Below, piece by piece: positions 27,142 to 35,384 of a stretch of 64,000 nucleotides of DNA. The translations under genes and the position numbers were made by a program. The notes under the pieces were generated by a model, which was given only the letters and a program-made list of their open reading frames with translations, had not been told where the DNA came from and ran no database searches. Source of the stretch: an uncultured Celeribacter sp. (lineage in GTDB: Bacteria; Pseudomonadota; Alphaproteobacteria; Rhodobacterales; Rhodobacteraceae); the NCBI RefSeq assembly GCF_963675965.1, contig NZ_OY780935.1, positions 938,001-1,002,000 of the forward strand. Reading direction: 5' to 3'. The stretch's first letter is position 1; each line of letters starts with the position of its first letter.

Positions 27142-27810
27142 TTACCCACCGTGCGGCTCTGCGTGACGCAGACCGCGCTCCAGCTCCGGCAAAACCGCGC
27201 GCGGCAGGATCAGCAGCATGCCCGGCCCGTCGAATTCAAGCGTGATCTCGGCCTCAACCGCCTCATTCGAGGTGCCAATCTGGCGATCCGGGGCAAATTT
27301 CAGCCCTTCGATCGGCCAACGCAAACCGGTGGAGCGCCCTGTGACCGCAGCCATGGGAAACAGGGACACCCGTGTTCCCGGCTCCAAAGACAGCCGCAAT
27401 GAGCGCGGCGCATGCAGGCAGATGTCCTCACTGCCGATGACTACCACGCGTTTCCCGGGATAGCGCACCAGCACATGATACACTGCCAGCTCATGATCGA
27501 TGCGCGCGCCGGTAAATCCGACACCATAGATCAGGGGTGCCTCAATATGGGTGATGCATTTTTCGAAATCCGTGCTGTCCTGCTCGGATATGTGCAATTG
27601 GCGCTCTTGAGGGATCTCTTTGAGCGCACGCTGGGAAATACTGTCGAAATCTCCGATCACCAGATCGGGCAGAAACCCCTCATCCAGCGCACGGTCTGCA
27701 GCCCCATCGGCAACACACAACTTTGAGGAGAATTTCATGAAGAAAACAAGCGTATCACGATTGAACTCGCCACCCCCCAGTAAAGTCACAGTTTTTTTGC
27801 TTTTCAGCAT
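27142..27810 (-). CDS. Thiamine diphosphokinase
   Basis: A 222-residue enzyme transferring pyrophosphate from ATP to thiamine. Family motifs in order: LLGGGEFNRDTL, ADGAADRALDEGFLPD followed by LVIGDFDSIS (metal-binding aspartates), DSTDFEKCI, and GARIDHELAVYH, with the C-terminal GTSNEA segment that holds the thiamine. The start at 27810 has GAGG about 7 bases upstream; 37 further upstream codons are open but unlike the family. It lies opposite to the DMT gene and divergent from the acidic protein gene. No TPP riboswitch is visible upstream. Confidence 0.9.
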   Translation of the reverse strand: MLKSKKTVTLLGGGEFNRDTLVFFMKFSSKLCVADGAADRALDEGFLPDLVIGDFDSISQRALKEIPQERQLHISEQDSTDFEKCITHIEAPLIYGVGFTGARIDHELAVYHVLVRYPGKRVVVIGSEDICLHAPRSLRLSLEPGTRVSLFPMAAVTGRSTGLRWPIEGLKFAPDRQIGTSNEAVEAEITLEFDGPGMLLILPRAVLPELERGLRHAEPHGG

Positions 27811-27959
27811 GATTTTCCTCGCCGTTTCGAGCAGATATTTGACGCTTCGCCACATTTCGGACAGGAAATGATCACGGCGTTTTCCTTGTTCTGTTCTGAT
27901 TTGCGAACCAATTTCGGCCAATCATACCCTCGGAGCAAGACGAGAAAGCGAGTTTTGGG

Positions 27960-30041
27960 ATGGCAAGCGACAATAAGATTCTAACCGTATCCTATGGGAC
28001 ATTCTCCTGTACGCTGGAAGGATTCGACGATCCTTTCTCTGCGATGCGGTCCATCGCCGAGTATTTCCGCGACCTTGCAGCCGATGACCGGTTCTTCGGG
28101 GCTGAACCGCCGACGCCGGATCCGCAAATGCTGCAGTCTCTGGCCGAAAAAGAGGTCAAGCGCCGCATCGAATCGCGGGTCGAAAACAACGGCCTTGTTC
28201 TGCGCCAGATGGATCAGGAAGAGGCACAGCCCGCTCCGGCTGCTCCTGCCCCCCAAGCTGCCCCGTCCCGCGCAGAAACACCTAGAGAGCCCCCCCAGCC
28301 CGCGGCAGCACAGGCAGAGACCCCGGAACCTGCCGCCGCCAAACCGCGCACAGCTTCGGCCACTGCTCTGGCCGCACACGCGGCCGGTCTCGCAGCATCC
28401 GCAGCCACAGCCGAAACCAGCACGGCCTCAATCGCTGACAAACTGGAACGCATCCGCGCCGCCGTCGCACAGCGCAGCGAAGCCCAGTTCGTCGAGGATC
28501 AACCGATCGCCGAGCTGCCCACTGCGACGGTTCAGCCGACTGAGGGAACAGAGGATGACCTCGACGCCGATCCGGAGCTGGAAGACGGCTTTAATGACGA
28601 AGCCAAAGCGGACGAAATCGCCGAAGTCTCTCTGGGCGACACGCCAACTGAGACCGCCGTGACAGAGAGAGCGCCCGTGGCTGAAGAAGCCGTTGAGGAA
28701 GACGAAGCACTAGAGCTGCCCCCCGAGGAAGGCCCCGCCGCCAAAATCGCGGACCCCGTTGTCGAGACCAACGAAGTCGAGGCGGAAACACCAGAGACCG
28801 CCGACGCCCACGCGCCTGACATCAATCTCGCCGCAGACATCGCGGACGCCGAAGCGCAGTCTGAAGACGATGCAGCAGAAGCACCGGCGCCCAGCCGCCG
28901 CGTCCGCGTGGTCAAAATGCGCCGGACAGATTTCGAAGCCGCCGCGCCGCAGGCCCCTGCGCCTGAAACGGATGAAACCGCGGGAGAGGCGGCAGACGAC
29001 GTAGCTGCGCTGGACGAAGACCTGGAGTTGACCGAGGCGCTCAGTGCCGAACTGGATCTGGACAGCCTAGATCTGGACAGCGACGTCGCGCCGAGCGCGG
29101 CTCTGGACGATCCCGATGCGGATCTGCTGCAGGATCTGGCTGCGATCACCGAAGACGACACCATCAGTGAAACGCCAGAAATCGCCCCCGATCTGATCGA
29201 CGACGATCTCGCTGCCGATCTTTCCGATGACCCCTTTGAGGCCACTGAAGAGAACACCACATCCGACGATCTGACTGCAGATCTGGACGCAGCTCTGGCC
29301 ACAGCCCCCTCCGCGCCTTCTGACGCAGATGATGCCCGCAATGTGTTCGACGCCTCCGAGGCCTCCATGTCCCGCTTGATGGACGAAACGGACAAGGAAA
29401 TGGCCAAGGGCGAAAACACCCGCCGTCGCAACGCGATCCAGCATCTCAAGGCCGCCGTGGGGGCCATCCGTGCCGAGAAGTCGCATACGCCCGATACGGA
29501 AGCCCCCAAAGACGAAACCGAAGCCTATAAAGAAGACTTGGCTCAGGTTGTAAAACCCAGCCGCCCGGCAAGCCCGGCGACCCCGACGCGCCGCAACCTG
29601 CCGCCGTTGATGTTGGTATCAGAACAGCGCATTGATGATCCGAAATCCGCTGTGGCGCAGACCGCCGCGAAACCGGTCCAACCGCGCCGACTGTCGAGTT
29701 CCGCTCTGGCGCTGAAGGAAGAGGAAGAGTTTCAGGACGATCTGTCCGAGGCAACGTCTCTGGATACCAACATGAGCTTTCGGGAGTTCGCCGAAGCGAA
29801 TGGGGCCGTGGATCTGGCCGATGTGATCGAAGCCGCCGCAGCCTATCTGTATTTCGTCGAGGATCGCGAAGCGGTTGTGCGCCCGAAAATCATGCGTACG
29901 GTCCGCAAGGTGATCCCCGCAGAGGTTCCCCATGAAGATCGCCTACGGGCCTTCGGCAAGCTACTGCGTCAGGGTAAGATCAAGAAAGTGGCCCGTGGGC
30001 AGTTCGCCGTGGCGCCGACCACCCATTTCAAACCGCATTAA
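27960..30041 (+). CDS. Large acidic, mostly disordered protein of unknown function
   Basis: A 693-residue cytoplasmic-looking protein. Residues 1-85 form a conserved-looking module (ILTVSYGTFSCTLEGFDDPFSAMRS, RDLAADDRFFGA, then a helix with VKRRIESRVENNG). Residues about 90-590 are low-complexity, rich in Ala/Pro/Glu/Asp/Thr, strongly acidic, with one basic island (SRRVRVVKMRRTDFE, about 311-325). The last 100 residues (MSFREFAEANGAVDLADVIEAA, then MRTVRKVIP, LRAFGKLLRQGKIKKV) look folded and helical with a basic end. I do not recognise a named family; similar proteins occur as hypotheticals in roseobacters. A strong terminator follows. Confidence 0.8.
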   Translation: MASDNKILTVSYGTFSCTLEGFDDPFSAMRSIAEYFRDLAADDRFFGAEPPTPDPQMLQSLAEKEVKRRIESRVENNGLVLRQMDQEEAQPAPAAPAPQAAPSRAETPREPPQPAAAQAETPEPAAAKPRTASATALAAHAAGLAASAATAETSTASIADKLERIRAAVAQRSEAQFVEDQPIAELPTATVQPTEGTEDDLDADPELEDGFNDEAKADEIAEVSLGDTPTETAVTERAPVAEEAVEEDEALELPPEEGPAAKIADPVVETNEVEAETPETADAHAPDINLAADIADAEAQSEDDAAEAPAPSRRVRVVKMRRTDFEAAAPQAPAPETDETAGEAADDVAALDEDLELTEALSAELDLDSLDLDSDVAPSAALDDPDADLLQDLAAITEDDTISETPEIAPDLIDDDLAADLSDDPFEATEENTTSDDLTADLDAALATAPSAPSDADDARNVFDASEASMSRLMDETDKEMAKGENTRRRNAIQHLKAAVGAIRAEKSHTPDTEAPKDETEAYKEDLAQVVKPSRPASPATPTRRNLPPLMLVSEQRIDDPKSAVAQTAAKPVQPRRLSSSALALKEEEEFQDDLSEATSLDTNMSFREFAEANGAVDLADVIEAAAAYLYFVEDREAVVRPKIMRTVRKVIPAEVPHEDRLRAFGKLLRQGKIKKVARGQFAVAPTTHFKPH

Positions 30042-30064
30042 GCGATCTGTCATTATCACATCAA

Positions 30065-30091
30065 AAAGGCCGCCCAAGGGCGGCCTTTGTT
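30065..30091. terminator. Bidirectional terminator
   Basis: AAAGGCCGCCC and GGGCGGCCTTT form an 11-pair perfect stem with a two-base loop, followed by TGTTCTTG on the plus strand and preceded by an A run serving the convergent DUF2842 gene. Confidence 0.85.
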
Positions 30092-30125
30092 CTTGTCAAA
30101 ACTGGCATTTCAGTTCTGTGCAGGC

Positions 30126-30359
30126 CTATTCCGACGAATCCTCTGAGGAGTCCGGATCCGGCTGCCCGATGCCCATGAACACACGTTTCAGCGGGACTGC
30201 CCAAAGCACCCCAAGCCCGATATAAATCGCCAGCTCCAGCCAAAGCGGCGGGCGATCGAGAAAGCTCATCACCGTGACCGCAACCACAATGTAGCCCGGA
30301 AGACCCAGGACCAGGATCAACAAGGCGAGACGGCGGCGGGACGTGTAGCTCATAGCCAT
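30126..30359 (-). CDS. DUF2842 small membrane protein
   Basis: A 77-residue protein with two membrane helices. The family-typical start SYTSRRRLALLILVLGLPGYIVVAV and the LPLWLELAIYIGLGVLWAVPLKRVF-like second half are visible, then an acidic tail (PDPDSSEDSSE). DUF2842 is largely restricted to Alphaproteobacteria. AAGGA lies 7 bases before the ATG. It follows purA on the minus strand, 89 bases away. Confidence 0.88.
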   Translation of the reverse strand: MAMSYTSRRRLALLILVLGLPGYIVVAVTVMSFLDRPPLWLELAIYIGLGVLWAVPLKRVFMGIGQPDPDSSEDSSE

Positions 30360-30448
30360 GATGGGTCCTTTTCATAAACAATCGGCTTCCGATCAAAACT
30401 GGATCGAAAGCCGACAGAGTTCAAACGGTTTGTCCTGACGCGGGATAC

Positions 30449-31744
30449 TTAGTCCGCAAAGGGGTCGGTCACCAGAATCGTGTCATCGCGTTCCGGCGAG
30501 GTCGACAAAAGGGCCACCGGGCATTCGATCAACTCTTCGACGCGGCGCACGTATTTCACCGCATTGGCCGGCAGATCGTTCCAGCTGCGCGCGCCTTCGG
30601 TCGATTCAGACCAGCCCGGCATTTCCTCATACACCGGCACGCACCGCGCCTGCTCTTCGGCGGCGGTCGGCAGGTAGTCGAGCGTTTCACCGTCCAGCTC
30701 ATAGCCAACGCAAATTTTCAGCGTCTCGAACCCGTCCAGCACGTCGAGCTTGGTAAAGGCGATGCCGGACACGCCGGAGGTCGCGCAGGTCTGACGCACA
30801 AGTGCGGCATCGAACCAGCCGCAGCGGCGTTTGCGGCCGGTCACCGTACCGAATTCATGACCACGGGTGCCCAGACGGTTGCCATCTTCATCGTCCAACT
30901 CGGTGGGGAACGGGCCTTCCCCCACGCGGGTGGTATAGGCTTTGACGATGCCCAGAACATAGTTGATCGCGCCCGGCCCCATGCCCACGCCCGTGGCCGC
31001 CTGACCGGCAATCACGTTGGAGGAGGTCACAAAGGGATAGGTCCCGAAATCGATGTCCAGAAGTGCGCCTTGCGCCCCTTCGAACAGGATACGCTTGCCC
31101 GCCTTGCGCTTTTCATTGAGCACCTTCCACACCGGGGCGGCATAAGGCAGGATTTCCTGAGCGATCTCTTTGAGATCCTTGATCAGGCGATCGCGATCGA
31201 CCGGCTCGATGCCCAGACCTTTGCGCAGCGGGTCGTGGTGCTGCAGCGCGCGGTCGACACGGGCGATCAGCGTCTCTTCGTCGGCCAGATCGGCAACGCG
31301 CACGGAGCGGCGGCCCACTTTATCTTCATAGGCCGGGCCGATGCCGCGACCGGTGGTGCCGATCTTGGTACCTTTGGAGGCCGCTTCTTCGCGGGCGCGG
31401 TCCAATTCGCCGTGGATCGGCAGAATGAGCGGTGTGTTTTCCGCAATCATCAGCGTTTCGGGCGTGATCTCAACGCCCTGTTCGCGGATCTTTGCGATCT
31501 CCGCCACCAGATGCCACGGGTCGAGCACGACACCGTTGCCAATCACCGACAGCTTGCCACCGCGCACCACACCCGAAGGCAGTGCATTCAGCTTGTAGAC
31601 CTTTCCGTCGATGACGAGCGTGTGGCCCGCGTTATGACCGCCCTGAAAGCGCGCGATGACATCTGCACGCTCCGAAAGCCAGTCCACGATCTTGCCTTTT
31701 CCCTCGTCACCCCATTGGGCGCCGACAACGACGACGTTAGCCAT
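30449..31744 (-). CDS. purA: Adenylosuccinate synthetase
   Basis: A 431-residue GTP-dependent enzyme making adenylosuccinate from IMP and aspartate. It begins VVVVGAQWGDEGKGKIVDWL, the GTP-binding P-loop and catalytic Asp of PurA. Other motifs: GGHNAGHT, TGRGIGPAYEDK, FEGAQGALLDIDFGTYPFVTSSN, and TTTGRKRRCGWFD-like TVTGRKRRCGWFDA with the IMP-binding arginines. Standard length. It stands alone, upstream of the DUF2842 gene and downstream of a GNAT gene on the same strand. Confidence 0.97.
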   Translation of the reverse strand: MANVVVVGAQWGDEGKGKIVDWLSERADVIARFQGGHNAGHTLVIDGKVYKLNALPSGVVRGGKLSVIGNGVVLDPWHLVAEIAKIREQGVEITPETLMIAENTPLILPIHGELDRAREEAASKGTKIGTTGRGIGPAYEDKVGRRSVRVADLADEETLIARVDRALQHHDPLRKGLGIEPVDRDRLIKDLKEIAQEILPYAAPVWKVLNEKRKAGKRILFEGAQGALLDIDFGTYPFVTSSNVIAGQAATGVGMGPGAINYVLGIVKAYTTRVGEGPFPTELDDEDGNRLGTRGHEFGTVTGRKRRCGWFDAALVRQTCATSGVSGIAFTKLDVLDGFETLKICVGYELDGETLDYLPTAAEEQARCVPVYEEMPGWSESTEGARSWNDLPANAVKYVRRVEELIECPVALLSTSPERDDTILVTDPFAD

Positions 31745-31823
31745 AGTGAGTCCTTATGATCGGATGAAACCCGTGGCTGTATAGCGATCTGTCCCGGGTG
31801 ATGAAACCATAATCTGGGCCGTT

Positions 31824-32426
31824 TCAGTTCAGCCGGTGCGATTCCACCATCAAAGTCGCGAGATCGGCCCAGCCATAAGCCACTTCGTTCATCGCCCCTT
31901 CGGGCTGATTGTCCCAGCGGCGTGCCACAACTGTGCCGCCGAGGGCTTCGTAAAATCCGCGGGCGCCCGCATTTTCCGACAAGACCCAGAGCGCCACCCC
32001 GGCACGGGCACCACGACCGTCGCGGTCACCATGCGCGTCATGGCCCATCTTCTGCAACGCTTGCGCCCCCCGCGCCATCAGCGCGGTGCCGACACCTTTG
32101 TGCTGCATCTCGTCGGCAACATAGATGGCCGAGATCTCGCCGTTATACATTGCCGTGAGATCATTGTCGCGCTGATCGCCGCAAGACAGAAAGCCCACGA
32201 CACGCCCCTCACATTCTGCGACAAAGACCGCGCCGCGCCCGGTCTCTTCGTAGGTCTCAAGGATTTTGATCCAACCCTTTTCACGATCCGGCACAGTCAT
32301 ACGGTCAATCAGCGCGCCGGGCAGAATCTCCCGGTAGGCGGTGCGCCAAACGGCCACCTGCACCTCGGCGATAGCGGTGGCATCCTGAAGAACGGCGGGG
32401 CGGATCTGAAAATCTGTCGTCATCAT
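31824..32426 (-). CDS. GNAT-family N-acetyltransferase
   Basis: A 200-residue GNAT protein. The N-terminal strand-helix reads IRPAVLQDATAIAEVQVAVWRTAYREILPG; the acetyl-CoA loop is AIYVADEMQHKGVGTALMARGAQ (Q/RxxGxG type), followed by LWVLSENAGARGFYEALGG, the usual motif B. The target is unknown. An insertion between motifs A and B (GHDAHGDRDGRGARAG) is unusual and His/Asp/Gly-rich. It is upstream of purA with about 80 bases between. Confidence 0.85.
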   Translation of the reverse strand: MMTTDFQIRPAVLQDATAIAEVQVAVWRTAYREILPGALIDRMTVPDREKGWIKILETYEETGRGAVFVAECEGRVVGFLSCGDQRDNDLTAMYNGEISAIYVADEMQHKGVGTALMARGAQALQKMGHDAHGDRDGRGARAGVALWVLSENAGARGFYEALGGTVVARRWDNQPEGAMNEVAYGWADLATLMVESHRLN

Positions 32427-32629
32427 AACCGGTTTCTAGCCTGCAACAGCTTGCGCGTACCAGCCCAAATCCACCTCTCTGCCGGCCCCTGCGCGCACAA
32501 AGGGCGGCTTTCGCTTGTCGCCCCCGTAGGCTTGCGTCACAGTGTGCCAAACTTCCCACCGATTGTGGGGTTGCGTCATATCGCCGAAGCCCTTAAGTAG
32601 CCCCATCGAACGACCCAAAGGCCTGATCC

Positions 32630-32998
32630 ATGGAAAATGTCATTCTCGTCATCCACCTGATCCTCGCGCTTTGCCTGATTGGCATTGTGCTCTTGCAGCG
32701 TTCCGAAGGTGGCGGCCTTGGTATGGGCGGTGGCGGCGGAGACGTCATGACCGGCCGCGCAGCCGCGACGGCGCTGGCAAAGCTGACATGGATCGTTGCG
32801 ATTGCCTTTATCTGCACCTCCCTGACCCTGACGGTTCTCGCCCGGCGCGATGCCGCGACGTCTTCGGTCATGGACGGCGTCGCGATCGAAGAGACCGCGC
32901 CCGCCGCAGAAGATGACACGCCAGCTCTGCCTGACGGTGGCAGCCTGTTGCCGCCGAGCACCTCGGATGCACCCGCTGCGCCGCCGCGCGCCGACTGA
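32630..32998 (+). CDS. secG: Protein-export membrane protein SecG
   Basis: A 122-residue SecYEG subunit with two membrane helices, VILVIHLILALCLIGIVLLQ and LTWIVAIAFICTSLTLTVLA, joined by the conserved cytoplasmic loop RSEGGGLGMGGGGGDVMTGR. The C-terminus is a long Pro/Ala/Asp-rich extension common in Alphaproteobacteria. SecG facilitates SecA cycling during translocation. It precedes pyrG on the same strand with a hairpin and a separate promoter between. Confidence 0.94.
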   Translation: MENVILVIHLILALCLIGIVLLQRSEGGGLGMGGGGGDVMTGRAAATALAKLTWIVAIAFICTSLTLTVLARRDAATSSVMDGVAIEETAPAAEDDTPALPDGGSLLPPSTSDAPAAPPRAD

Positions 32999-33027
32999 CC
33001 ATCCACAACCACGACAAAACCTTGGGA

Positions 33028-33050
33028 GTTGAGGGGATTTTCCCCTCAAC
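33028..33050 (+). terminator. Hairpin after secG, possible terminator
   Basis: GTTGAGGGGA and TCCCCTCAAC form a perfect 10-pair stem around TTT, 30 bases after the secG stop. The tail is ATGTTGCGG, without a T tract, so termination may be partial. Confidence 0.5.
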
Positions 33051-33060
33051 ATGTTGCGGT

Positions 33061-33181
33061 TTGGTTGCGCGGGACGACCGAATCTGATAACCCTTAAATC
33101 CCGTGATACGTGCTGTTTCGAACGCCACTTCGAACCGCATGTTCGATTGAATTTTGACTATCACGGGAGCCCCCTGACCCC
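33061..33181 (+). promoter_or_regulatory. Promoter and structured leader of pyrG
   Basis: A possible -35 TTGGTT (33061-33066) and -10 TGATAA (33085-33090) at 18-base spacing predict a start near 33097. The leader then opens with TCCCGTGATA (33099-33108), which is perfectly complementary to TATCACGGGA (33159-33168). The right arm contains most of the likely ribosome site GGGAG (33165-33169), so closing the stem would hide it. Within the enclosed 50 bases, CGAAC/GTTCG around CGCAT can form a second hairpin, and two TTCGAA palindromes are present. The ligand or trigger, if any, is unknown. Confidence 0.55.
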
Positions 33182-34825
33182 ATGGCACGCTACGTTTTCA
33201 TCACCGGCGGTGTTGTTTCTTCTCTTGGGAAAGGTCTTGCATCGGCCGCCCTTGGCGCCCTCCTGCAGGCCCGCGGCTACTCCGTGCGCCTGCGCAAGCT
33301 CGACCCCTATCTCAACGTCGACCCGGGTACGATGTCGCCCTTTGAACATGGCGAGGTCTTCGTGACCGACGATGGGGCAGAAACCGACCTGGATCTGGGG
33401 CATTACGAACGCTTCACCGGCGTTTCGGCCCGCATGACGGATTCGGTGTCCTCCGGGCGGGTCTACACCAATGTTCTGGAAAAAGAGCGTCGCGGCGACT
33501 ATCTGGGCAAGACCATTCAGGTGATCCCGCACGTCACCAATGAAATCAAAGACTTCCTTGCGGTCGGGGACGATGAGGTCGATTTCATGCTGTGCGAAAT
33601 CGGGGGCACGGTCGGCGACATCGAAGGTCTGCCCTTCTTCGAAGCCATCCGCCAGTTCGCTCAGGATCGCCCCCGTGGCCAGTGCATTTTCATGCACCTG
33701 ACTCTGCTGCCCTATATTGCCGCTTCCGGCGAACTGAAAACCAAACCGACCCAGCACTCGGTCAAGGAACTGCGCACCATTGGCCTCCAGCCGAATGTGC
33801 TGGTCTGTCGCTCCGAACATCCGATCCCGGAAAAGGAACGCGAAAAGATCGCCCTGTTCTGTAACGTGCGCAAAGACGATGTGATTGCGGCGCCGGATCT
33901 GAAATCGATCTATGAGGCCCCGCTCGCCTATCACCGCGAAGGTCTGGATCAAGCTGTGCTCGACGCCTTCGGCATCGCCCCGGCTCCGAAACCCGACCTG
34001 TCCACATGGCACGACGTGGCCGACCGGATCTTTAACCCGGAAGGCGAGGTCAAAGTGGCCATCGTCGGCAAATATGTGCAACTCGAAGACGCCTATAAAT
34101 CCATCGCCGAGGCGCTGACCCACGGCGGCATGGCCAACCGCGTCAAGGTGAAGGCCGAATGGATCGATGCGGAGATCTTCGAACATGAAGATCCGGCCCC
34201 CTATCTGGAAGGTTACCATGCCATCCTCGTACCCGGCGGCTTTGGCGAACGCGGCACCGAGGGCAAGATCAAAGCGGCAGAATTCGCCCGCACCCGCGGC
34301 GTGCCCTATCTGGGCATCTGCCTTGGCATGCAGATGGCCGTGATCGAAGCGGCCCGGAATCTGGCAGGTATCACCACCGCAGGCTCCGAGGAATTCGACC
34401 ATGAAGCCGGCAAAAAGCGGTTCGAGCCGGTGGTCTATCACCTCAAAGAATGGGTGCAGGGCAACCACACGGTGCGCCGCAAGGCCGATGACGACAAGGG
34501 CGGCACGATGCGTCTGGGCGCCTACTCTGCGGTCCTCAAAGAGGGCTCGAAAGTGGCCGAGGTCTATGGCACCACAGAGATTGAGGAACGCCACCGTCAC
34601 CGCTATGAAGTCGACACGAAATACCGCGAACCGCTGGAAAAATGCGGTCTGGTCTTTTCGGGCATGTCGCCAGACGGGCGCCTGCCGGAAATCGTCGAGG
34701 CCAAGGATCATCCCTGGTACATCGGTGTTCAGTTCCACCCCGAACTCAAGTCCAAACCCTTCGCCCCGGCGCCGCTGTTTCGCGATTTCATCCGGGCGGC
34801 CAAGGAAAATTCCCGGCTGGTCTGA
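33182..34825 (+). CDS. pyrG: CTP synthase
   Basis: A 547-residue glutamine-dependent enzyme converting UTP to CTP. The synthetase domain starts ARYVFITGGVVSSLGKGLASAA with the P-loop and SVRLRKLDPYLNVDPGTMSP, and contains EIGGTVGDIEGLPF. The class I glutaminase domain has VPGGFGERGTEGK, the nucleophile cysteine in GICLGMQMAV, and the His-Glu pair in QFHPELKSKP. Standard length. The gene is preceded by a leader able to pair over its ribosome site and followed by a terminator. Confidence 0.98.
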   Translation: MARYVFITGGVVSSLGKGLASAALGALLQARGYSVRLRKLDPYLNVDPGTMSPFEHGEVFVTDDGAETDLDLGHYERFTGVSARMTDSVSSGRVYTNVLEKERRGDYLGKTIQVIPHVTNEIKDFLAVGDDEVDFMLCEIGGTVGDIEGLPFFEAIRQFAQDRPRGQCIFMHLTLLPYIAASGELKTKPTQHSVKELRTIGLQPNVLVCRSEHPIPEKEREKIALFCNVRKDDVIAAPDLKSIYEAPLAYHREGLDQAVLDAFGIAPAPKPDLSTWHDVADRIFNPEGEVKVAIVGKYVQLEDAYKSIAEALTHGGMANRVKVKAEWIDAEIFEHEDPAPYLEGYHAILVPGGFGERGTEGKIKAAEFARTRGVPYLGICLGMQMAVIEAARNLAGITTAGSEEFDHEAGKKRFEPVVYHLKEWVQGNHTVRRKADDDKGGTMRLGAYSAVLKEGSKVAEVYGTTEIEERHRHRYEVDTKYREPLEKCGLVFSGMSPDGRLPEIVEAKDHPWYIGVQFHPELKSKPFAPAPLFRDFIRAAKENSRLV

Positions 34826-34854
34826 AGCCAGACACACCGCACAGAAGACAAGCA

Positions 34855-34880
34855 GGGCTGCCTTCGGGCGGCCCTCTTTT
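34855..34880 (+). terminator. pyrG terminator
   Basis: GGGCTGCC and GGCGGCCC pair (one G-T) around the stable TTCG loop and are followed by TCTTTTC, 30 bases after the pyrG stop. Confidence 0.85.
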
Positions 34881-35001
34881 CGTCGGCGGTTCTATGCAAG
34901 ATCGGCAGGTTTTCGCAGATCTGGCCGGGGCGCGAAATCTTCAGGCAACCCTTTGCCTTCCGTAGCGTTATCTTCTTGAGAAACGACGCATGGAGGCACT
35001 G

Positions 35002-35325
35002 ATGCCAAAGCTGACCAAACCGATTCTGGCCGTTCTGGCGGCCCTCACTGCGGCCCCTGTTCTGGCCGCACCCAATGGCCATAACAACGGTCAGGGCTGG
35101 GGTGTCGGGAAAATCCCGCCGGGTCACATGAAAAAGATGATGTACGGTCGCGGAGATCGCCTGCCCGATGGCTATGTTATCGTCCGGGACTATGACCGCT
35201 ATCGCCTGCCCCGCCCTGGAAACGGCTATGACTATGTCCGCTACGACGATCAGATCTATAAGGTGGCCCGCGATACGGCGACAGTGGTGTCTGCAATCGG
35301 CATCCTATCAGACCTTCTTAATTGA
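35002..35325 (+). CDS. RcnB-like periplasmic protein
   Basis: A 107-residue exported protein with a signal peptide (LTKPILAVLAALTAAPVLAA). The mature region NGQGWGVGKIPPGHMKKMMYGRG, then LPDGYVIVRDYDRYRLPRPGNGYDYVRYDDQIYKV, matches the RcnB family, whose E. coli member influences nickel/cobalt efflux in the periplasm. No RcnA or RcnR homologue is adjacent, so a metal role is not assured. The start at 35002 has GGAGG 6 bases upstream, within codons of an alternative ATG at 34990. Confidence 0.8.
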   Translation: MPKLTKPILAVLAALTAAPVLAAPNGHNNGQGWGVGKIPPGHMKKMMYGRGDRLPDGYVIVRDYDRYRLPRPGNGYDYVRYDDQIYKVARDTATVVSAIGILSDLLN

Positions 35326-35329
35326 TGCG

Positions 35330-35357
35330 AACAACCCGGCCATTGGCCGGGTTGTTT
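35330..35357. terminator. Bidirectional terminator
   Basis: AACAACCCGGCC and GGCCGGGTTGTT are perfectly complementary around ATT, between the RcnB-like gene and the convergent lolD. A short T run follows on the plus strand. Confidence 0.85.
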
Positions 35358-35384
35358 CGCGGCAGGCTGATCCGAACCAACGGA

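Noticed and set aside
33161..34837. 558-codon minus-strand frame
   Set aside because: Antisense to pyrG; no recognisable domain.
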